The position numbers and the translations under genes are program-made. From positions 1 to 64,000 of the forward strand of contig SVGM01000002.1 in the NCBI GenBank assembly GCA_015056365.1: 64,000 nucleotides of DNA, read 5' to 3'. The notes below the pieces were generated by a model that searched no databases, had not been told where the DNA came from, and worked only from the letters and a program-made list of their open reading frames with translations. This document shows positions 33,985 through 45,524 of the stretch, piece after piece. The DNA is from Clostridiales bacterium. Its GTDB lineage: Bacteria > Bacillota > Clostridia > Christensenellales > Aristaeellaceae. The first letter of the stretch is position 1. Each line of letters opens with the position of its first letter.

Positions 33985-35073
33985 TTACCAACCGCGGTTG
34001 GCCAATACATAGTTGGAATAGTTGTCGTCCCCGGTGACCTCTTTGATCACCTTGATACACTCTGGAATACGCAGCTCATCCTCTGCACAGAGGTCCACCT
34101 CCGCCAGGGCCTGATCTTTCCAGAAGGGGTAGATATCGATGACAAAGGATTCAATGCCGCAGGTAAGGCAATAGCGGGTCTTACGGATGGGGCGGCGAGT
34201 GGTATCCGCTTCCATAAGCATCTCCAGATACTCGTCCTGGGTCAGACGGCGTTCGATTTCCACGCGCTCGGTATCGCTGACCTTGCGCTTGATGGTCTGG
34301 TAGTAGATATAGCTGCCGTTCATGCCCCGCTGGCGGACTCGAATCTCATCACCATTGGTGGATCTCAGATAGGTCTGGATGATCTCGATGCGGCGGCAGT
34401 TGGGCATCTTTTCGAGGGCTTCCACATCGGGGTATTCGATCAGAAAGCGGCGCTCCTCCTGGCAGGGCATGGGAGCGCCCAGGAAAGTGGAGATCTCGTT
34501 GATCAGACGGCGCATCTTCTGGCTAAAATCGGTGGTGTTGTCGATGATTCGCAGATGGGGATGGCCGGTCCAGGAAGCCAGCAGGTTGTCGTCGATACGC
34601 ACAGCCTCCTCCACGGTCTCGTAACGGGCCTGATTGTTGGCGGTGGTGTAGAACTGCTCTGCGCCCTTGGCAGCAGTCACCAGATGGAACACCGCGTCGT
34701 AATCATCCCTGAGGCGCACCTCATCAAGACCAAGAAAGTCCAGCACATGAGCAAATTCCTCGTCGTTCATGTAGGCCTTGTTGTCCATGGCGCCGCGGTC
34801 GCATACCAGCAGAATTTTGTCGTTAGACATCGTGGAGGCTGCGCGGCGGAAAAGACGTTCCTTGGCCAGCTGCAGCTCCATCTGACACTTCTGGTAATCC
34901 TCGTTGGTACCGCAAGTCCATGGACACACGCCGCCGGAAATAAACTCAGTGGCGGTCTCCGGCACAAACAATACCGTATATCCTTTCTGGGTAAAGGCGT
35001 TCTGAATCCAGCTCATAGCGGTAGATTTTCCTGCACAGGGGCCGCCGGTGACCACAATCTTGGTAATCTTCAT
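33985..35073 (-). CDS. P-loop ATPase fused to a CYTH triphosphatase-like domain
   Basis: 362 residues in two domains. Residues 1-175 are a nucleotide kinase-like AAA_28 domain with Walker A GGPCAGKS (after KITKIVVT), PETATEFISGG and LLVCDRGAMDNKAYM. From about residue 190 a CYTH-type tunnel domain follows: EERRFLIEYP (an ExxRF variant of the ExExK motif), RIEIIQTYLRS, RVRQRGMNGSYIYYQTIKRK, RVEIERRLT and FVIDIYPFW...AEVDL. CYTH domains bind triphosphates. The combination suggests a nucleotide- or polyphosphate-acting enzyme. The start at 35071-35073 follows GAGGAGAGA. The gene stands alone. Confidence 0.85.
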   Translation of the reverse strand: MKITKIVVTGGPCAGKSTAMSWIQNAFTQKGYTVLFVPETATEFISGGVCPWTCGTNEDYQKCQMELQLAKERLFRRAASTMSNDKILLVCDRGAMDNKAYMNDEEFAHVLDFLGLDEVRLRDDYDAVFHLVTAAKGAEQFYTTANNQARYETVEEAVRIDDNLLASWTGHPHLRIIDNTTDFSQKMRRLINEISTFLGAPMPCQEERRFLIEYPDVEALEKMPNCRRIEIIQTYLRSTNGDEIRVRQRGMNGSYIYYQTIKRKVSDTERVEIERRLTQDEYLEMLMEADTTRRPIRKTRYCLTCGIESFVIDIYPFWKDQALAEVDLCAEDELRIPECIKVIKEVTGDDNYSNYVLANRGW

Positions 35074-35266
35074 CCGTATCTCTCCTCGCGGCGCAAAAGA
35101 CGCGCACATACTCTACGATCAAGTATATCAAAGTTTTGCGGCGGATACAACCGGGCTTCCCGTTACAAGTTTAACGGAAACATGAACCGTTTGGTACACA
35201 AGTGAAACACCTTTTAGGTGGTTTTGTCAATGTTCTTACAAGTTTATGATTTTTCCAGCGTTTTTC

Positions 35267-35295
35267 TTGGCAAGGGTGAACGAACGGGTTATAGT
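35267..35295 (+). promoter_or_regulatory. Promoter of the peptidoglycan-binding protein gene
   Basis: TTGGCA (35267-35272), 17 bp, TATAGT (35290-35295), 54 bp before the ATG. The short leader can fold so that CACCT (35301-35305) pairs with AGGTG of the ribosome binding site (35340-35344). Confidence 0.65.
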
Positions 35296-35349
35296 AATAT
35301 CACCTAAAAAATTGACAATGGGTTTGTGCCCATTTTTGGAGGTGCCATT

Positions 35350-36144
35350 ATGACTCGTCATTCTTTCCTCAGGCTGATTGCCTTTACCCTGGCCATGATC
35401 CTGGTCATGTCCGTTGCTGTTACCGCTTTGGCTGCCTATGCCACCATTCCCTACGGTGCCAAGGGCGACGAAGTCCGCAAGATGCAGACCGTGCTCCGTC
35501 AGAAGGGCTACTACAAAGGCCGCGTTGACGGCGTATTCGGCCCTTCCACCCGCAGCGCTGTGATCGCTTTCCAGAAGTCCATCAGCATTGCTGCAGACGG
35601 CAAGCCCGGCAACAAGACCCTGACTGCGCTTTACCACGGCAGCTCTGCCATCAACACCCCTTCCAATGGGGATATCAAGAGCACCCTGAACATCCAGAAC
35701 CCCCATTCCATCTACTACGGCATGTCTGGCGAAAAAGTTCGTGCGCTGCAGCAGGCGCTGCGTAAAGCAGGCTACTACAACGCAGTCATCGACGGCGTGT
35801 TTGGCGACAATACCCTCCGCGCTGTGAAGCTTTTCCAGAGCAAGCATGGCCTGAAGGCTGACGGTATCGCCGGTGTGCAGACCCAGGCCAAGCTGAACGC
35901 TGTCAACAACAGCAAGCCCCAGATGACTGCCTACTTTGTGCTGGGCATGGGCAGCAACTGTTCCGAAGTGCGCTCTCTGCAGTCCTATCTGGTCGGCAAG
36001 GGCTATGGCCCCAGCACCGATCCCAACGGCTACTTCGGCAGCAACACCCAAAGCATGCTCAAGGCCTGGCAGCAGGACAACGGCTACAAAGTAACCGGCA
36101 CCATGACCGAGTCTGTCTATAACAACACGGTCGCTGCTCCGTAA
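35350..36144 (+). CDS. Secreted protein with three peptidoglycan-binding repeats
   Basis: 264 residues. A signal peptide (MTRHSFLRLIAFTLAMILVM, cleavage near ALAAYA) is followed by three PG_binding_1 domains: GAKGDEVRKMQTVLRQKGYY (about 35-98), MSGEKVRALQQALRKAGYY (about 125-185) and MGSNCSEVRSLQSYLVGKG (about 205-264). Each repeat has the GxFGxxTxxAVxxFQ pattern. No hydrolase domain is attached, so it is a wall-binding adaptor or structural protein, or an inhibitor; similar architecture occurs in spore and cell-wall proteins. Strong codon bias suggests high expression. Confidence 0.88.
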   Translation: MTRHSFLRLIAFTLAMILVMSVAVTALAAYATIPYGAKGDEVRKMQTVLRQKGYYKGRVDGVFGPSTRSAVIAFQKSISIAADGKPGNKTLTALYHGSSAINTPSNGDIKSTLNIQNPHSIYYGMSGEKVRALQQALRKAGYYNAVIDGVFGDNTLRAVKLFQSKHGLKADGIAGVQTQAKLNAVNNSKPQMTAYFVLGMGSNCSEVRSLQSYLVGKGYGPSTDPNGYFGSNTQSMLKAWQQDNGYKVTGTMTESVYNNTVAAP

Positions 36145-36163
36145 TCTCTCTGATGATCTATCA

Positions 36164-36198
36164 CGCCCGTTCTCCTGATCGAGAACGGGCGTTTTTCT
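36164..36198 (+). terminator. Terminator of the peptidoglycan-binding gene
   Basis: A perfect 11-bp stem (CGCCCGTTCTC with GAGAACGGGCG) followed by TTTTTCTTT. Confidence 0.92.
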
Positions 36199-36234
36199 TT
36201 CTGAGACGAATATCTATATTAATGAAGGAACCCC

Positions 36235-36263
36235 TTTTCATTTTGCGTAAAAAATGGTATAAT
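36235..36263 (+). promoter_or_regulatory. Promoter of gyrBA
   Basis: TTTTCA (36235-36240), 17 bp, TGG-TATAAT (36258-36263; extended -10), about 100 bp before gyrB. Confidence 0.7.
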
Positions 36264-36345
36264 AGTAGATGTGGAAACATGGCTTAAATACTAGCTTTTT
36301 CGGCCTTTTCTGCCATCATTTTCCCCTCAAAAAACGCTGAATTAA

Positions 36346-38355
<2,010 letters not shown>

Positions 38356-38397
38356 ACCGCCTCCACCCCATCCACACCAAAGGAGTGAACCATCCCT

Positions 38398-40920
38398 ATG
38401 GCTTCTACCATTCAGGATAGACTCATCCCCATCGACCTTGAAAAAGAGATGAAGACATCCTTCATTTCCTACGCCATGGCCGTTATCGTCAGCCGCGCTC
38501 TGCCGGATGTGCGCGACGGTCTCAAGCCCGTTCATCGCCGTATCCTGTACGCTATGAACGAGCTGGGCATGACCCCCGACAAGCCCTTCCGCAAGAGCGC
38601 CCGTCTGGTGGGCGACGTGCTGGGTAAATACCACCCCCACGGCGACAGCAGCGTATACGACGCCATGGTGCGTCTGGCGCAGGATTTCAACATCCGCTAC
38701 CCGTTGGTGGAAGGTCAGGGCAACTTTGGCTCGGTGGACGGCGACGGCGCCGCCGCCATGCGTTACACCGAAGCCCGTATGGAAAAGCTGACCCTGCATC
38801 TGATCGGCGAAATCGACAAGGACACTGTCGACTTCTACCCCAACTTTGATGAAACGCTGCTCCAGCCTGTGGTGCTGCCTGCCCGCTACCCCAACCTGCT
38901 GGTGAACGGTTCCAGCGGCATCGCCGTGGGTATGGCCACCAATATCCCGCCCCACAACCTGGGAGAGGTCATCGACGGCTGCATCCATATGATCGACCAT
39001 CCGGACTGCACCGTGGACGACCTGATGCAGTTCATCAAGGCCCCCGATTTCCCCACCGGCGGCATCATTCTGGGGCATTCCGGCGTTCGCGCTGCCTACC
39101 ACACCGGCCGCGGCCGCATCGTGGTGCGTGCCCGCACCGAAATCGAGGCCATGCAGAACAACCGTAACCGCATCGTGGTCACGGAGATCCCCTACATGGT
39201 CAATAAGGCCCGTCTGGTGGAAAAGATCGCCGAACTGGTACACGAGAAGCGTCTGGAAGGCATCAGCGACATCCGTGATGAGAGCGACCGCAAGGGCATG
39301 CGCATCGTCATCGAGCTCAAGCGGGATGTGCACCCCACCGTGGTGCTCAACTACCTCTACAAGCACACCTCCATGCAGGAGACCTTCGGCGCCAATATGC
39401 TGGCGCTGGTGAACGGCGTACCCAAGGTGCTCACCCTGCGGGAGATTCTGTATCACTACATCCAGCATCAGAAAGAAGTCGTTACCCGCCGTACCCAGTA
39501 CGACCTCAACAAGGCCGAGGCCCGCGCCCATATCTTGGAGGGTCTCATCAAGGCGCTGGATCATATCGACGAAATCGTCCAGATCATCAAAACCAGCGCG
39601 GACACCCCCACTGCCCGCGAACGCCTGATGGAAACCTTCGATTTCAGCGACAAGCAGGCCCAGGCCATCCTGGATATGCGTCTGGCCCGCCTGACCGGTC
39701 TGGAGCGCGACAAGCTGCTGGCTGAGTACGACGAGCTGATGAAGACCATCGCCTACCTGCGCAGCCTGCTGGCGGACGAAACCCTGCTGATGAACGTCAT
39801 CAAGGAAGAAATGGCCCTCATCCGGGATAAGTTTGCTGACGACCGCCGCACCGAACTGACCCATATGGAAGGTGAGATCGATATCGAAGACCTGATCCAG
39901 GCCGACGATATGGTGGTCACCATGTCCCATCTGGGCTATGTGAAGCGCCTGCCCAAGAGCACCTATCGTTCCCAGCACCGCGGCGGCAAGGGCGTTACCG
40001 GCATGTCTACCCGCGATGAGGACTTTGTGGAGCGCATGATCGTGGTCAACACCCACGACGAGATCATGTTCTTCACCAACCGCGGCCGTGTGTACAACCT
40101 GAAGTGCTACCAGATCCCCGAAGCCGGTCGCACCGCCCGCGGCATGGCCATCGTCAACCTGCTGCAGGTAGCCGGCGACGAAAAGATCACGGCCATGATC
40201 CCTGTGCCCAAGGGTATGGATGAGCATTATCTGGTGATGATGACCAAGAACGGCATGATCAAGCGCACCCCCTACAGCGAGTTCGCCAATCTGCGCAAGA
40301 CCGGCCTAATCGCCATCACGCTAAAGGAAGATGACGAGCTGCGCGCCGTCAACCTGACCGATGGCTCCATGAGCATGATCATTGCCAGCCGCCTGGGCCG
40401 CTCCCTGCGTTTCAGCGAGAGCGCCATCCGCGTCATCGGCCGCACCGGTATGGGTGTGCACGCCATGCGCCTGAAGGAAGGCGACGAGCTGATCGATATG
40501 TCCATGCTGCTGGAGGGGCAGCAGGTGCTTGCCATCACCACAAACGGCTACGGCAAGCGTACCGACCCTGAGCAGTACCGCGAGCAGGGCCGCAACGGCA
40601 TGGGCATCCGTGCCATGAACCTGACTGAGAAGACCGGCGAACTGGCTGCCCACCTGGCGGTCAATCCGGACGAAGACATCCTGCTGATCACCGACGACGG
40701 AACCGTCATCCGTACCGCAGTGGCGAATATCCGCGAAAGCGGCCGTGCCACGCAGGGCGTACGCCTGATGCGCATCGCCGAGGGCGCAAAGATCGTTGCT
40801 GTCGCCCGCGCGGAACAGGAGGAGGAAGAGGAGACCGAGCTGGTCGCCATCGCTGCTGAAGAGGACGTTGTGTCCGAAGCTGCGCCGGTGGAAGAGACCG
40901 GTTTCAGCGAGGACATTTAA
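38398..40920 (+). CDS. gyrA: DNA gyrase subunit A
   Basis: 840 residues. The N-terminal breakage domain holds the active Tyr in [11 protein letters not shown] and the quinolone region [19 protein letters not shown], with Ser at the position equivalent to E. coli Ser83 and an acidic residue at 87, so no classic resistance substitution. The coiled-coil tower spans about 370-500. The C-terminal beta-pinwheel carries the gyrA box SQHRGGKGV, which marks gyrase rather than ParC. The acidic C-terminal tail (EEEEETELV...EETGFSEDI) is common. It starts 42 bp after gyrB. Confidence 0.96.
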   Translation: MASTIQDRLIPIDLEKEMKTSFISYAMAVIVSRALPDVRDGLKPVHRRILYAMNELGMTPDKPFRKSARLVGDVLGKYHPHGDSSVYDAMVRLAQDFNIRYPLVEGQGNFGSVDGDGAAAMRYTEARMEKLTLHLIGEIDKDTVDFYPNFDETLLQPVVLPARYPNLLVNGSSGIAVGMATNIPPHNLGEVIDGCIHMIDHPDCTVDDLMQFIKAPDFPTGGIILGHSGVRAAYHTGRGRIVVRARTEIEAMQNNRNRIVVTEIPYMVNKARLVEKIAELVHEKRLEGISDIRDESDRKGMRIVIELKRDVHPTVVLNYLYKHTSMQETFGANMLALVNGVPKVLTLREILYHYIQHQKEVVTRRTQYDLNKAEARAHILEGLIKALDHIDEIVQIIKTSADTPTARERLMETFDFSDKQAQAILDMRLARLTGLERDKLLAEYDELMKTIAYLRSLLADETLLMNVIKEEMALIRDKFADDRRTELTHMEGEIDIEDLIQADDMVVTMSHLGYVKRLPKSTYRSQHRGGKGVTGMSTRDEDFVERMIVVNTHDEIMFFTNRGRVYNLKCYQIPEAGRTARGMAIVNLLQVAGDEKITAMIPVPKGMDEHYLVMMTKNGMIKRTPYSEFANLRKTGLIAITLKEDDELRAVNLTDGSMSMIIASRLGRSLRFSESAIRVIGRTGMGVHAMRLKEGDELIDMSMLLEGQQVLAITTNGYGKRTDPEQYREQGRNGMGIRAMNLTEKTGELAAHLAVNPDEDILLITDDGTVIRTAVANIRESGRATQGVRLMRIAEGAKIVAVARAEQEEEEETELVAIAAEEDVVSEAAPVEETGFSEDI

Positions 40921-40996
40921 CCCCCATTGAAAAACAACCAGGGGAGGGCGTATGCTCTCCCCTGACGTTACTTCTGCTACAAAGGAGTGGCTGGTT

Positions 40997-42628
40997 ATGA
41001 AGGCTGTCATCAGCAAACATCCCCGCGTCATCACGGCGGTGCTGTTTGCGCTGTTGTTCGTTGCGGGGCTTTTGACCTGCGGCGATTACGGCGCGTATTT
41101 CGATGAACATTCCGAGGAAATCATCCTGCGTCAGAATTTGATGGAATACACCGTCAACCTGCTGGGGAATGACAGCGAGCCTGCGCAGTATTACAAAAGC
41201 ATAGGGATCCTCCGCGTCACCAAGACCAGCGAGATCGATCATGGCCAGGCTGCATTCTACCCGCTGGCGCCCTTTATGACGCTGATGGATACCAACCTGC
41301 CGCTGCTGTCCGTGCTGTGGCACATCATGGCATGGCTGTGGTTCATGGCCGGCACGCTGGCGCTTTATGGCCTCTGCCGCAAGATGGGCCTTGGCAGGGT
41401 AGCCGCTTTTGCCGGCGCCATGCTGCTTTATCTCTGCCCCCGCTTCTTTGCGGAGGGTCACTATAACAACAAGGACATGGTGTTGCTTTCCCTCTCCCTG
41501 CTGACCATGTACACAGGCGTGGAGCTGTGGCAAAAGCCCACCTTCTGGCGTGCGCTGCTTTTCTCGCTGGTGGGCGCGCTGTGCGCCAATACCAAGATCG
41601 TCGGCGTATGCGTCTGGGGCTTGATGGGTGTGGGCGCCGTTGTGCTGCTCAGCGCCCAGAAACGCTGGAACAGGCAGGCTGTTGTGTCTGCAGTGGCAGC
41701 TGTGCTCAGTTTTGCCCTGTTTTATTTCCTGCTCACGCCTGCCATGTGGTCCGATCCGGCGCATTATTTCTCCTATCTGCTGACAAACGCAACCGGCTTT
41801 ACCCGCTGGGATAATTACGTGCTGTTCCGCAGCATGATGTACCGCCACTCTGTCAATCCCCTGCCCTTCTACTACCTGCCCTACATGATGGTGGTCACCA
41901 CGCCGCTGTATGTCATCGCCCTGTGCGCCGTTGGTCAGTTGGCCGCTCTCAGACTTTTCTGGCAAAGCCGCAAGACGCTTTTAAAGGAGCCCACCCCGGT
42001 GCTGCTCCTCTGCTCCACGCTGCTCTGGCTGCTTCCTCTTGGCTTTGCCATGGTGAGCAATCCGGTGGTGTACAACAGCTGGCGACATCTGTACTTCATC
42101 TTTGCCGGCCTTGCCGTCCTTGGCGCCTGGGGCCTGGAAACTTTGATCCGTTTCATGCGCGCCCATGCGAAAAAGTGGCAGCAGACAACCGCCGTGGTTC
42201 TGGCTTCGCTATGCTTTCTCACCAACGCGACAGGCATTGCTATGAATCATCCCTATCAGTACGCCTACTACAACGTCGTTGGCTCTATGCTCTGCCCCAC
42301 CGATCTGCAAACCGGGATGGAACTGGATTACTGGGGCATCAGCGGCCGAGACGTGCTGCAGGACGCCGTCGCCCAGCTGGAGCGACCCAGCACGCTGACC
42401 ACCTACGACGAAGTGTCCTATCTGTCGCTGGAAAACACCTTGTATGTGCTGAACGAACAGGAACGCGACAAGCTGATACTGGTGGATTCTCCCCATGCCG
42501 GTCTGGTCTACATCAATCCTACCTACAACTTCATGTACGGCCATGAAGTGCCCGAGAATTACAGACTGATCAGCGAGATCCGCAGCTACGGCAACATCAT
42601 CGCGCAGGTATATCAGCGGGTCGATTGA
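40997..42628 (+). CDS. Membrane glycosyltransferase, GT39/GT-C type
   Basis: 543 residues with about 11 helices. The first outer loop holds GDYGAYFDEHSEEIILRQN, where the Asp-Glu pair matches the catalytic acid position of ArnT/PMT-like GT-C enzymes, and FAEGHYNNKDMVLLSLSLL is the conserved second-loop region. The C-terminus is a soluble domain (PTDLQTGMELDYWGISGRDVL...). The enzyme likely moves a sugar from a polyprenyl phosphate onto an outer acceptor. ATG 40997 follows AAAGGAG, 76 bp after gyrA; whether it shares the gyrase transcript is unclear. Confidence 0.82.
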   Translation: MKAVISKHPRVITAVLFALLFVAGLLTCGDYGAYFDEHSEEIILRQNLMEYTVNLLGNDSEPAQYYKSIGILRVTKTSEIDHGQAAFYPLAPFMTLMDTNLPLLSVLWHIMAWLWFMAGTLALYGLCRKMGLGRVAAFAGAMLLYLCPRFFAEGHYNNKDMVLLSLSLLTMYTGVELWQKPTFWRALLFSLVGALCANTKIVGVCVWGLMGVGAVVLLSAQKRWNRQAVVSAVAAVLSFALFYFLLTPAMWSDPAHYFSYLLTNATGFTRWDNYVLFRSMMYRHSVNPLPFYYLPYMMVVTTPLYVIALCAVGQLAALRLFWQSRKTLLKEPTPVLLLCSTLLWLLPLGFAMVSNPVVYNSWRHLYFIFAGLAVLGAWGLETLIRFMRAHAKKWQQTTAVVLASLCFLTNATGIAMNHPYQYAYYNVVGSMLCPTDLQTGMELDYWGISGRDVLQDAVAQLERPSTLTTYDEVSYLSLENTLYVLNEQERDKLILVDSPHAGLVYINPTYNFMYGHEVPENYRLISEIRSYGNIIAQVYQRVD

Positions 42629-42756
42629 CCATTTGTGCCCGAAAACGCGCTGGAAGGTACTTTTTTCGCCACAACCTGCGCCGACGTGTCTTTGTCTTCG
42701 TTTGCTGCTTCGATACCATTCAGAAGCATCTGACGCGCAAATAGTGCAACAAGAAA

Positions 42757-43022
42757 AGCCAACTGCAATAAATCATGCAGTTGGCTCAGCTCGTCAAAAA
42801 ACTCGCCTCGGGCGACTTTTTGACGACTTTTGCACCGTTTGCCTACGAGCCTACGGCTCGCCGGGCGGCAAACGGCGATAGGAATCCCTTGCTACGCAAT
42901 GGTTCCGAAACCACCGCACATGTCGCTGGTTTCGGTTTGACAATCGGAGGGGTGCGCCCCTCCGATACCTCCAAGACTTTTTCGACAGTCTGAGCCAACT
43001 GCAATAAATCATGCAGTTGGCT
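42757..43022. repeat. Hairpin-rich insertion flanked by 30-bp direct repeats
   Basis: An identical 30-bp sequence (AGCCAACTGC...GCAGTTGGCT, itself a hairpin) occurs at 42757-42786 and 42993-43022. The 206 bp between hold four further hairpins: 42791-42826, 42835-42876, 42905-42937 and a perfect 10-bp stem at 42944-42967. The left copy keeps A-rich DNA on its left and the right copy keeps TTTTT on its right, as if one bidirectional terminator had been split and duplicated by the insertion. The rest of 42629-43036 holds no gene I can support. Confidence 0.8.
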
Positions 43023-43036
43023 TTTTGATATTCCAT

Positions 43037-43558
43037 TTACATCTTCCATCCGCGAAGGAACAAGCTCAGGAACATGCCGGCTACCCACAGAACGGCGGAG
43101 ACCCATTTGACAGCAGTCGCAGCGCCTGCAGCATTAGCAGCAAATGCCCGTTTTTTTCTGGGATAACCCGCGCAGACGATCATCAGCAGCACATTCTCGA
43201 TCAGATCTGCCGCACCGCGAAGGCAATTAGCTGCCAGCATGACTGCGGACAGCCACGCCATCTCTACCACGTTATTGGTCACCACTGCCATCATGGCAAA
43301 CATGCTGGCGATCAGCGCAAAGTCCAGCGTCCACAGACGCATCAGCAGCTTCTTTCCCTCATCTCCTACGCCTTCAAGGGTGGCGAATACCTGCTCTGCG
43401 CGATAGGTAAACCGCAGATCGGGCAGCTGAAAATGTTCATCCAACGCGGTAAGACGCGTTGACAAGCCGCTTTTCTTGTTCTGCATTCCCCACAGGCAGG
43501 TCAGCACGCCCACTGTGCCCGCAAGGCCGGCAATCAGCCACAAGGTCTCCGGTTTCAT
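43037..43558 (-). CDS. Membrane protein of unknown function
   Basis: 173 residues with an N-terminal helix (about 5-24), a soluble stretch (LDEHFQLPDLRFTYRAEQVF), and further helices around 80-100, 104-130 and 148-170. The soluble part RFTYRAEQVFATLEGVGDEGKKLL is charged and helical. No family is recognised. Its ATG overlaps the stop of the amino acid kinase gene (ATGA), and it is the last gene of the leftward operon that begins at argH. Confidence 0.65.
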   Translation of the reverse strand: MKPETLWLIAGLAGTVGVLTCLWGMQNKKSGLSTRLTALDEHFQLPDLRFTYRAEQVFATLEGVGDEGKKLLMRLWTLDFALIASMFAMMAVVTNNVVEMAWLSAVMLAANCLRGAADLIENVLLMIVCAGYPRKKRAFAANAAGAATAVKWVSAVLWVAGMFLSLFLRGWKM

Positions 43559-44391
43559 GCTTCTCCTCCGTTTTTCAGACCAAGTCGGGTACAGGGAACG
43601 CTGCCTTTGAGCAGATCGTCGATGTGGTATTTCGCATGGGCGATGATCACCGTCGCGCCATGCTCTGCAGCGCGAAGGGCATAGGCCAGCTTGGCTTTTG
43701 CGCCGTTGGCGCCGCTACGGCTGGCGCCATTGCAGTGTTCCATCAGCTCGGCCACCTTCCGACGAAGGTCCTCCAGATTGTCGCTGACCACTTCCCGCAC
43801 CAGAGTGCTAGGATCATCCTTATCCAGATAGATACCCTCGGTGCTGGTAAGCAAAATCAACGTTTTAGCGCCCACCAGCTCCGCGATCACCGCTGCGGTT
43901 TCGTCGTTGTCTACGCACTCTACCACATTGATTCCCTTGGCGCGGACACTGGCCAGCTCCATCTTGCGCACTTCCTCATCGCTGACGGGGTCGTTGTAGT
44001 TTACGATGGGGATAGCAGCCTGCATGGCTGTACGCTCCAGCAGATGCCGGATGTGTTCCCTGCGCTGGGGATCGTTAAAATGATTATGCTCCACCAGCAC
44101 CTGGCGGACGCCGTATTCCGGACGGATGAAGCTGCGGTAGGTATTCATCAGAATGGTCTGTCCCTGTGCGGAATAGTCCACCTTGTCCTGCTCGGACATA
44201 CCGCCCAGCTCGCAGCCGGTGCGCTGAATATAGTCCAGACGGCCGATCTCCGTCGCGCCGCTGGTGACCAGCAGCATGCCTGGCTTGAGCGCGTTACCCA
44301 GCCGCTGGAACACATTGTAATCGATCACATGGTCTTCTTTCTGAATCAACGCCATTGAACCGATCTTGATCACCAGATCGATCTTTTTCAT
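43555..44391 (-). CDS. Amino acid kinase family protein (glutamate 5-kinase-like, no PUA domain)
   Basis: 278 residues. LVIKIGSMALI is the phosphate-binding start of the fold, LVTSGATEIGR matches the VSSGAxxxG loop of ProB, SAQGQTILMNTYRSF the AAxGQxxLM region, and AAIPIVNYNDPVSDEE parallels PIxNENDxV. DNDETAAVIAELVGAKTLILLTS matches the GDND nucleotide region. The length fits a PUA-less glutamate 5-kinase, but no proA is adjacent and several motifs deviate, so another acyl phosphate-forming kinase is possible. The start follows GAGAGGA. It sits 59 bp downstream of asnA. Confidence 0.75.
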   Translation of the reverse strand: MKKIDLVIKIGSMALIQKEDHVIDYNVFQRLGNALKPGMLLVTSGATEIGRLDYIQRTGCELGGMSEQDKVDYSAQGQTILMNTYRSFIRPEYGVRQVLVEHNHFNDPQRREHIRHLLERTAMQAAIPIVNYNDPVSDEEVRKMELASVRAKGINVVECVDNDETAAVIAELVGAKTLILLTSTEGIYLDKDDPSTLVREVVSDNLEDLRRKVAELMEHCNGASRSGANGAKAKLAYALRAAEHGATVIIAHAKYHIDDLLKGSVPCTRLGLKNGGEA

Positions 44392-44450
44392 TGGACATCA
44401 TCCTCTCAGTATTCAGGACTCAGAGGCGTGGTTTGCGCCTGAAAAAGCCA

Positions 44451-45458
44451 TTACAGCAGGGTAATGCCTGCCTCCCGGCACTTGCGGCGGGTATCGCCGT
44501 CCCAGATGGAGGACTGTACCTCGCCAATGTGAGCCTTACCCAGCATCAGCATGCAAAGGCGGCTCTGGCCGATACCGCCGCCAATGGTAAGCGGCAGCTC
44601 GCCATCCAGCAGCATACGGTGGAAGGTGAGACTGCGGCGATCGTCGCAGCCGGCAATGCGCAGCTGCTGATCCAGGGTCTCGCTGTCCACACGGATGCCC
44701 ATGGAGCTGATCTCCAGCGCACAATCCAGCGTGGGGCAATAATACAGCAAATCGCCGTTCAGGTTCCAGTCGTCATAGTCAGGGGCGCGTCCGTCATGGG
44801 GCTGGCCGTTGGACAGCTTGTGACCGATGCCGATCAGGAAGGTGACCGGATGTTCCTTCACAAACAGGTACTCCCGCTCCTTCGCCGTCTTGTCCGGATA
44901 CATCTGCAGCAGCTCTTCGGAGGTAACAAAGGTCACCTCGCTGGGCAGCTGGGTGCGCAGCTTGGGATAGCGTCCATTGACGATCAGGGACGTATCGCTG
45001 ATGCACTGCACGATCTCGCGAACGGTGGTCTTGAGGAAATGCTCGGTGCGCATCTCGCGGGTGATGACCCGCTCCCAGTCCCACTGATCCACATAGATGG
45101 AGTGAAGATTGTCCAGTTCCTCATCCCTGCGGATCGCGTTCATGTCGGTGTAGATACCCTTGCCGGGATGCACATCGTAGCGATACAGCGCCATGCGCTT
45201 CCACTTGGCCAGGGAATGCACCACCTGGGCATCCATATTGGCAGCAGGGATATCAAACGTGACGGGACGCTCCACACCGTTCAGGTCGTCGTTAAGGCCC
45301 GTGGCAGGATCAACGAACAACGGTGCAGACACGCGCTTCAGGTTCAGCGCCATGGACAGGTGATCCTGAAAGGTACGCTTGATCAGGCTAATGGCAGCTT
45401 GGGTTTCGTACAGAGAGAGCTTAGGCTCGTATTGTGCCGGAATCACAGTATGGTTCAT
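44451..45458 (-). CDS. asnA: Aspartate-ammonia ligase (asparagine synthetase A)
   Basis: 335 residues, standard length. It uses ATP and ammonia to convert aspartate to asparagine. Recognisable blocks: YETQAAISLIKRTFQDHLS, RVSAPLFVDPATGLNDDLNG, SLAKWKRMALYRYDVHPGKG, HSIYVDQWDWERVI and the C-terminal class II-like LTIGGGIGQSRLCMLMLGK. The start has AGGAGGG upstream. Ammonia-dependent Asn synthesis fits an anaerobe with free ammonia. It is the fourth gene in the argH operon. Confidence 0.96.
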   Translation of the reverse strand: MNHTVIPAQYEPKLSLYETQAAISLIKRTFQDHLSMALNLKRVSAPLFVDPATGLNDDLNGVERPVTFDIPAANMDAQVVHSLAKWKRMALYRYDVHPGKGIYTDMNAIRRDEELDNLHSIYVDQWDWERVITREMRTEHFLKTTVREIVQCISDTSLIVNGRYPKLRTQLPSEVTFVTSEELLQMYPDKTAKEREYLFVKEHPVTFLIGIGHKLSNGQPHDGRAPDYDDWNLNGDLLYYCPTLDCALEISSMGIRVDSETLDQQLRIAGCDDRRSLTFHRMLLDGELPLTIGGGIGQSRLCMLMLGKAHIGEVQSSIWDGDTRRKCREAGITLL

Positions 45459-45524
45459 ATGGATTCCCTCCTTGATGAACTATATCGGTTGCCTGCTCAG
45501 CTTGTACCGAACGAGGCACGAATA

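Noticed and set aside
33789-34060. Short coding frames overlapping tRNA-Arg
   Set aside because: The cloverleaf, promoter and terminator show this DNA is a tRNA gene; the frames have no ribosome binding site.
42757-43022. CRISPR array suspected from repeated 30-bp sequence
   Set aside because: Only two copies, 206 bp apart, each a terminator hairpin, with no cas genes in the window.
42633-43106. Short frames inside the 42757-43022 hairpin element
   Set aside because: They follow the palindromes, have no ribosome binding site and are low complexity; the region is better read as a non-coding repeat.
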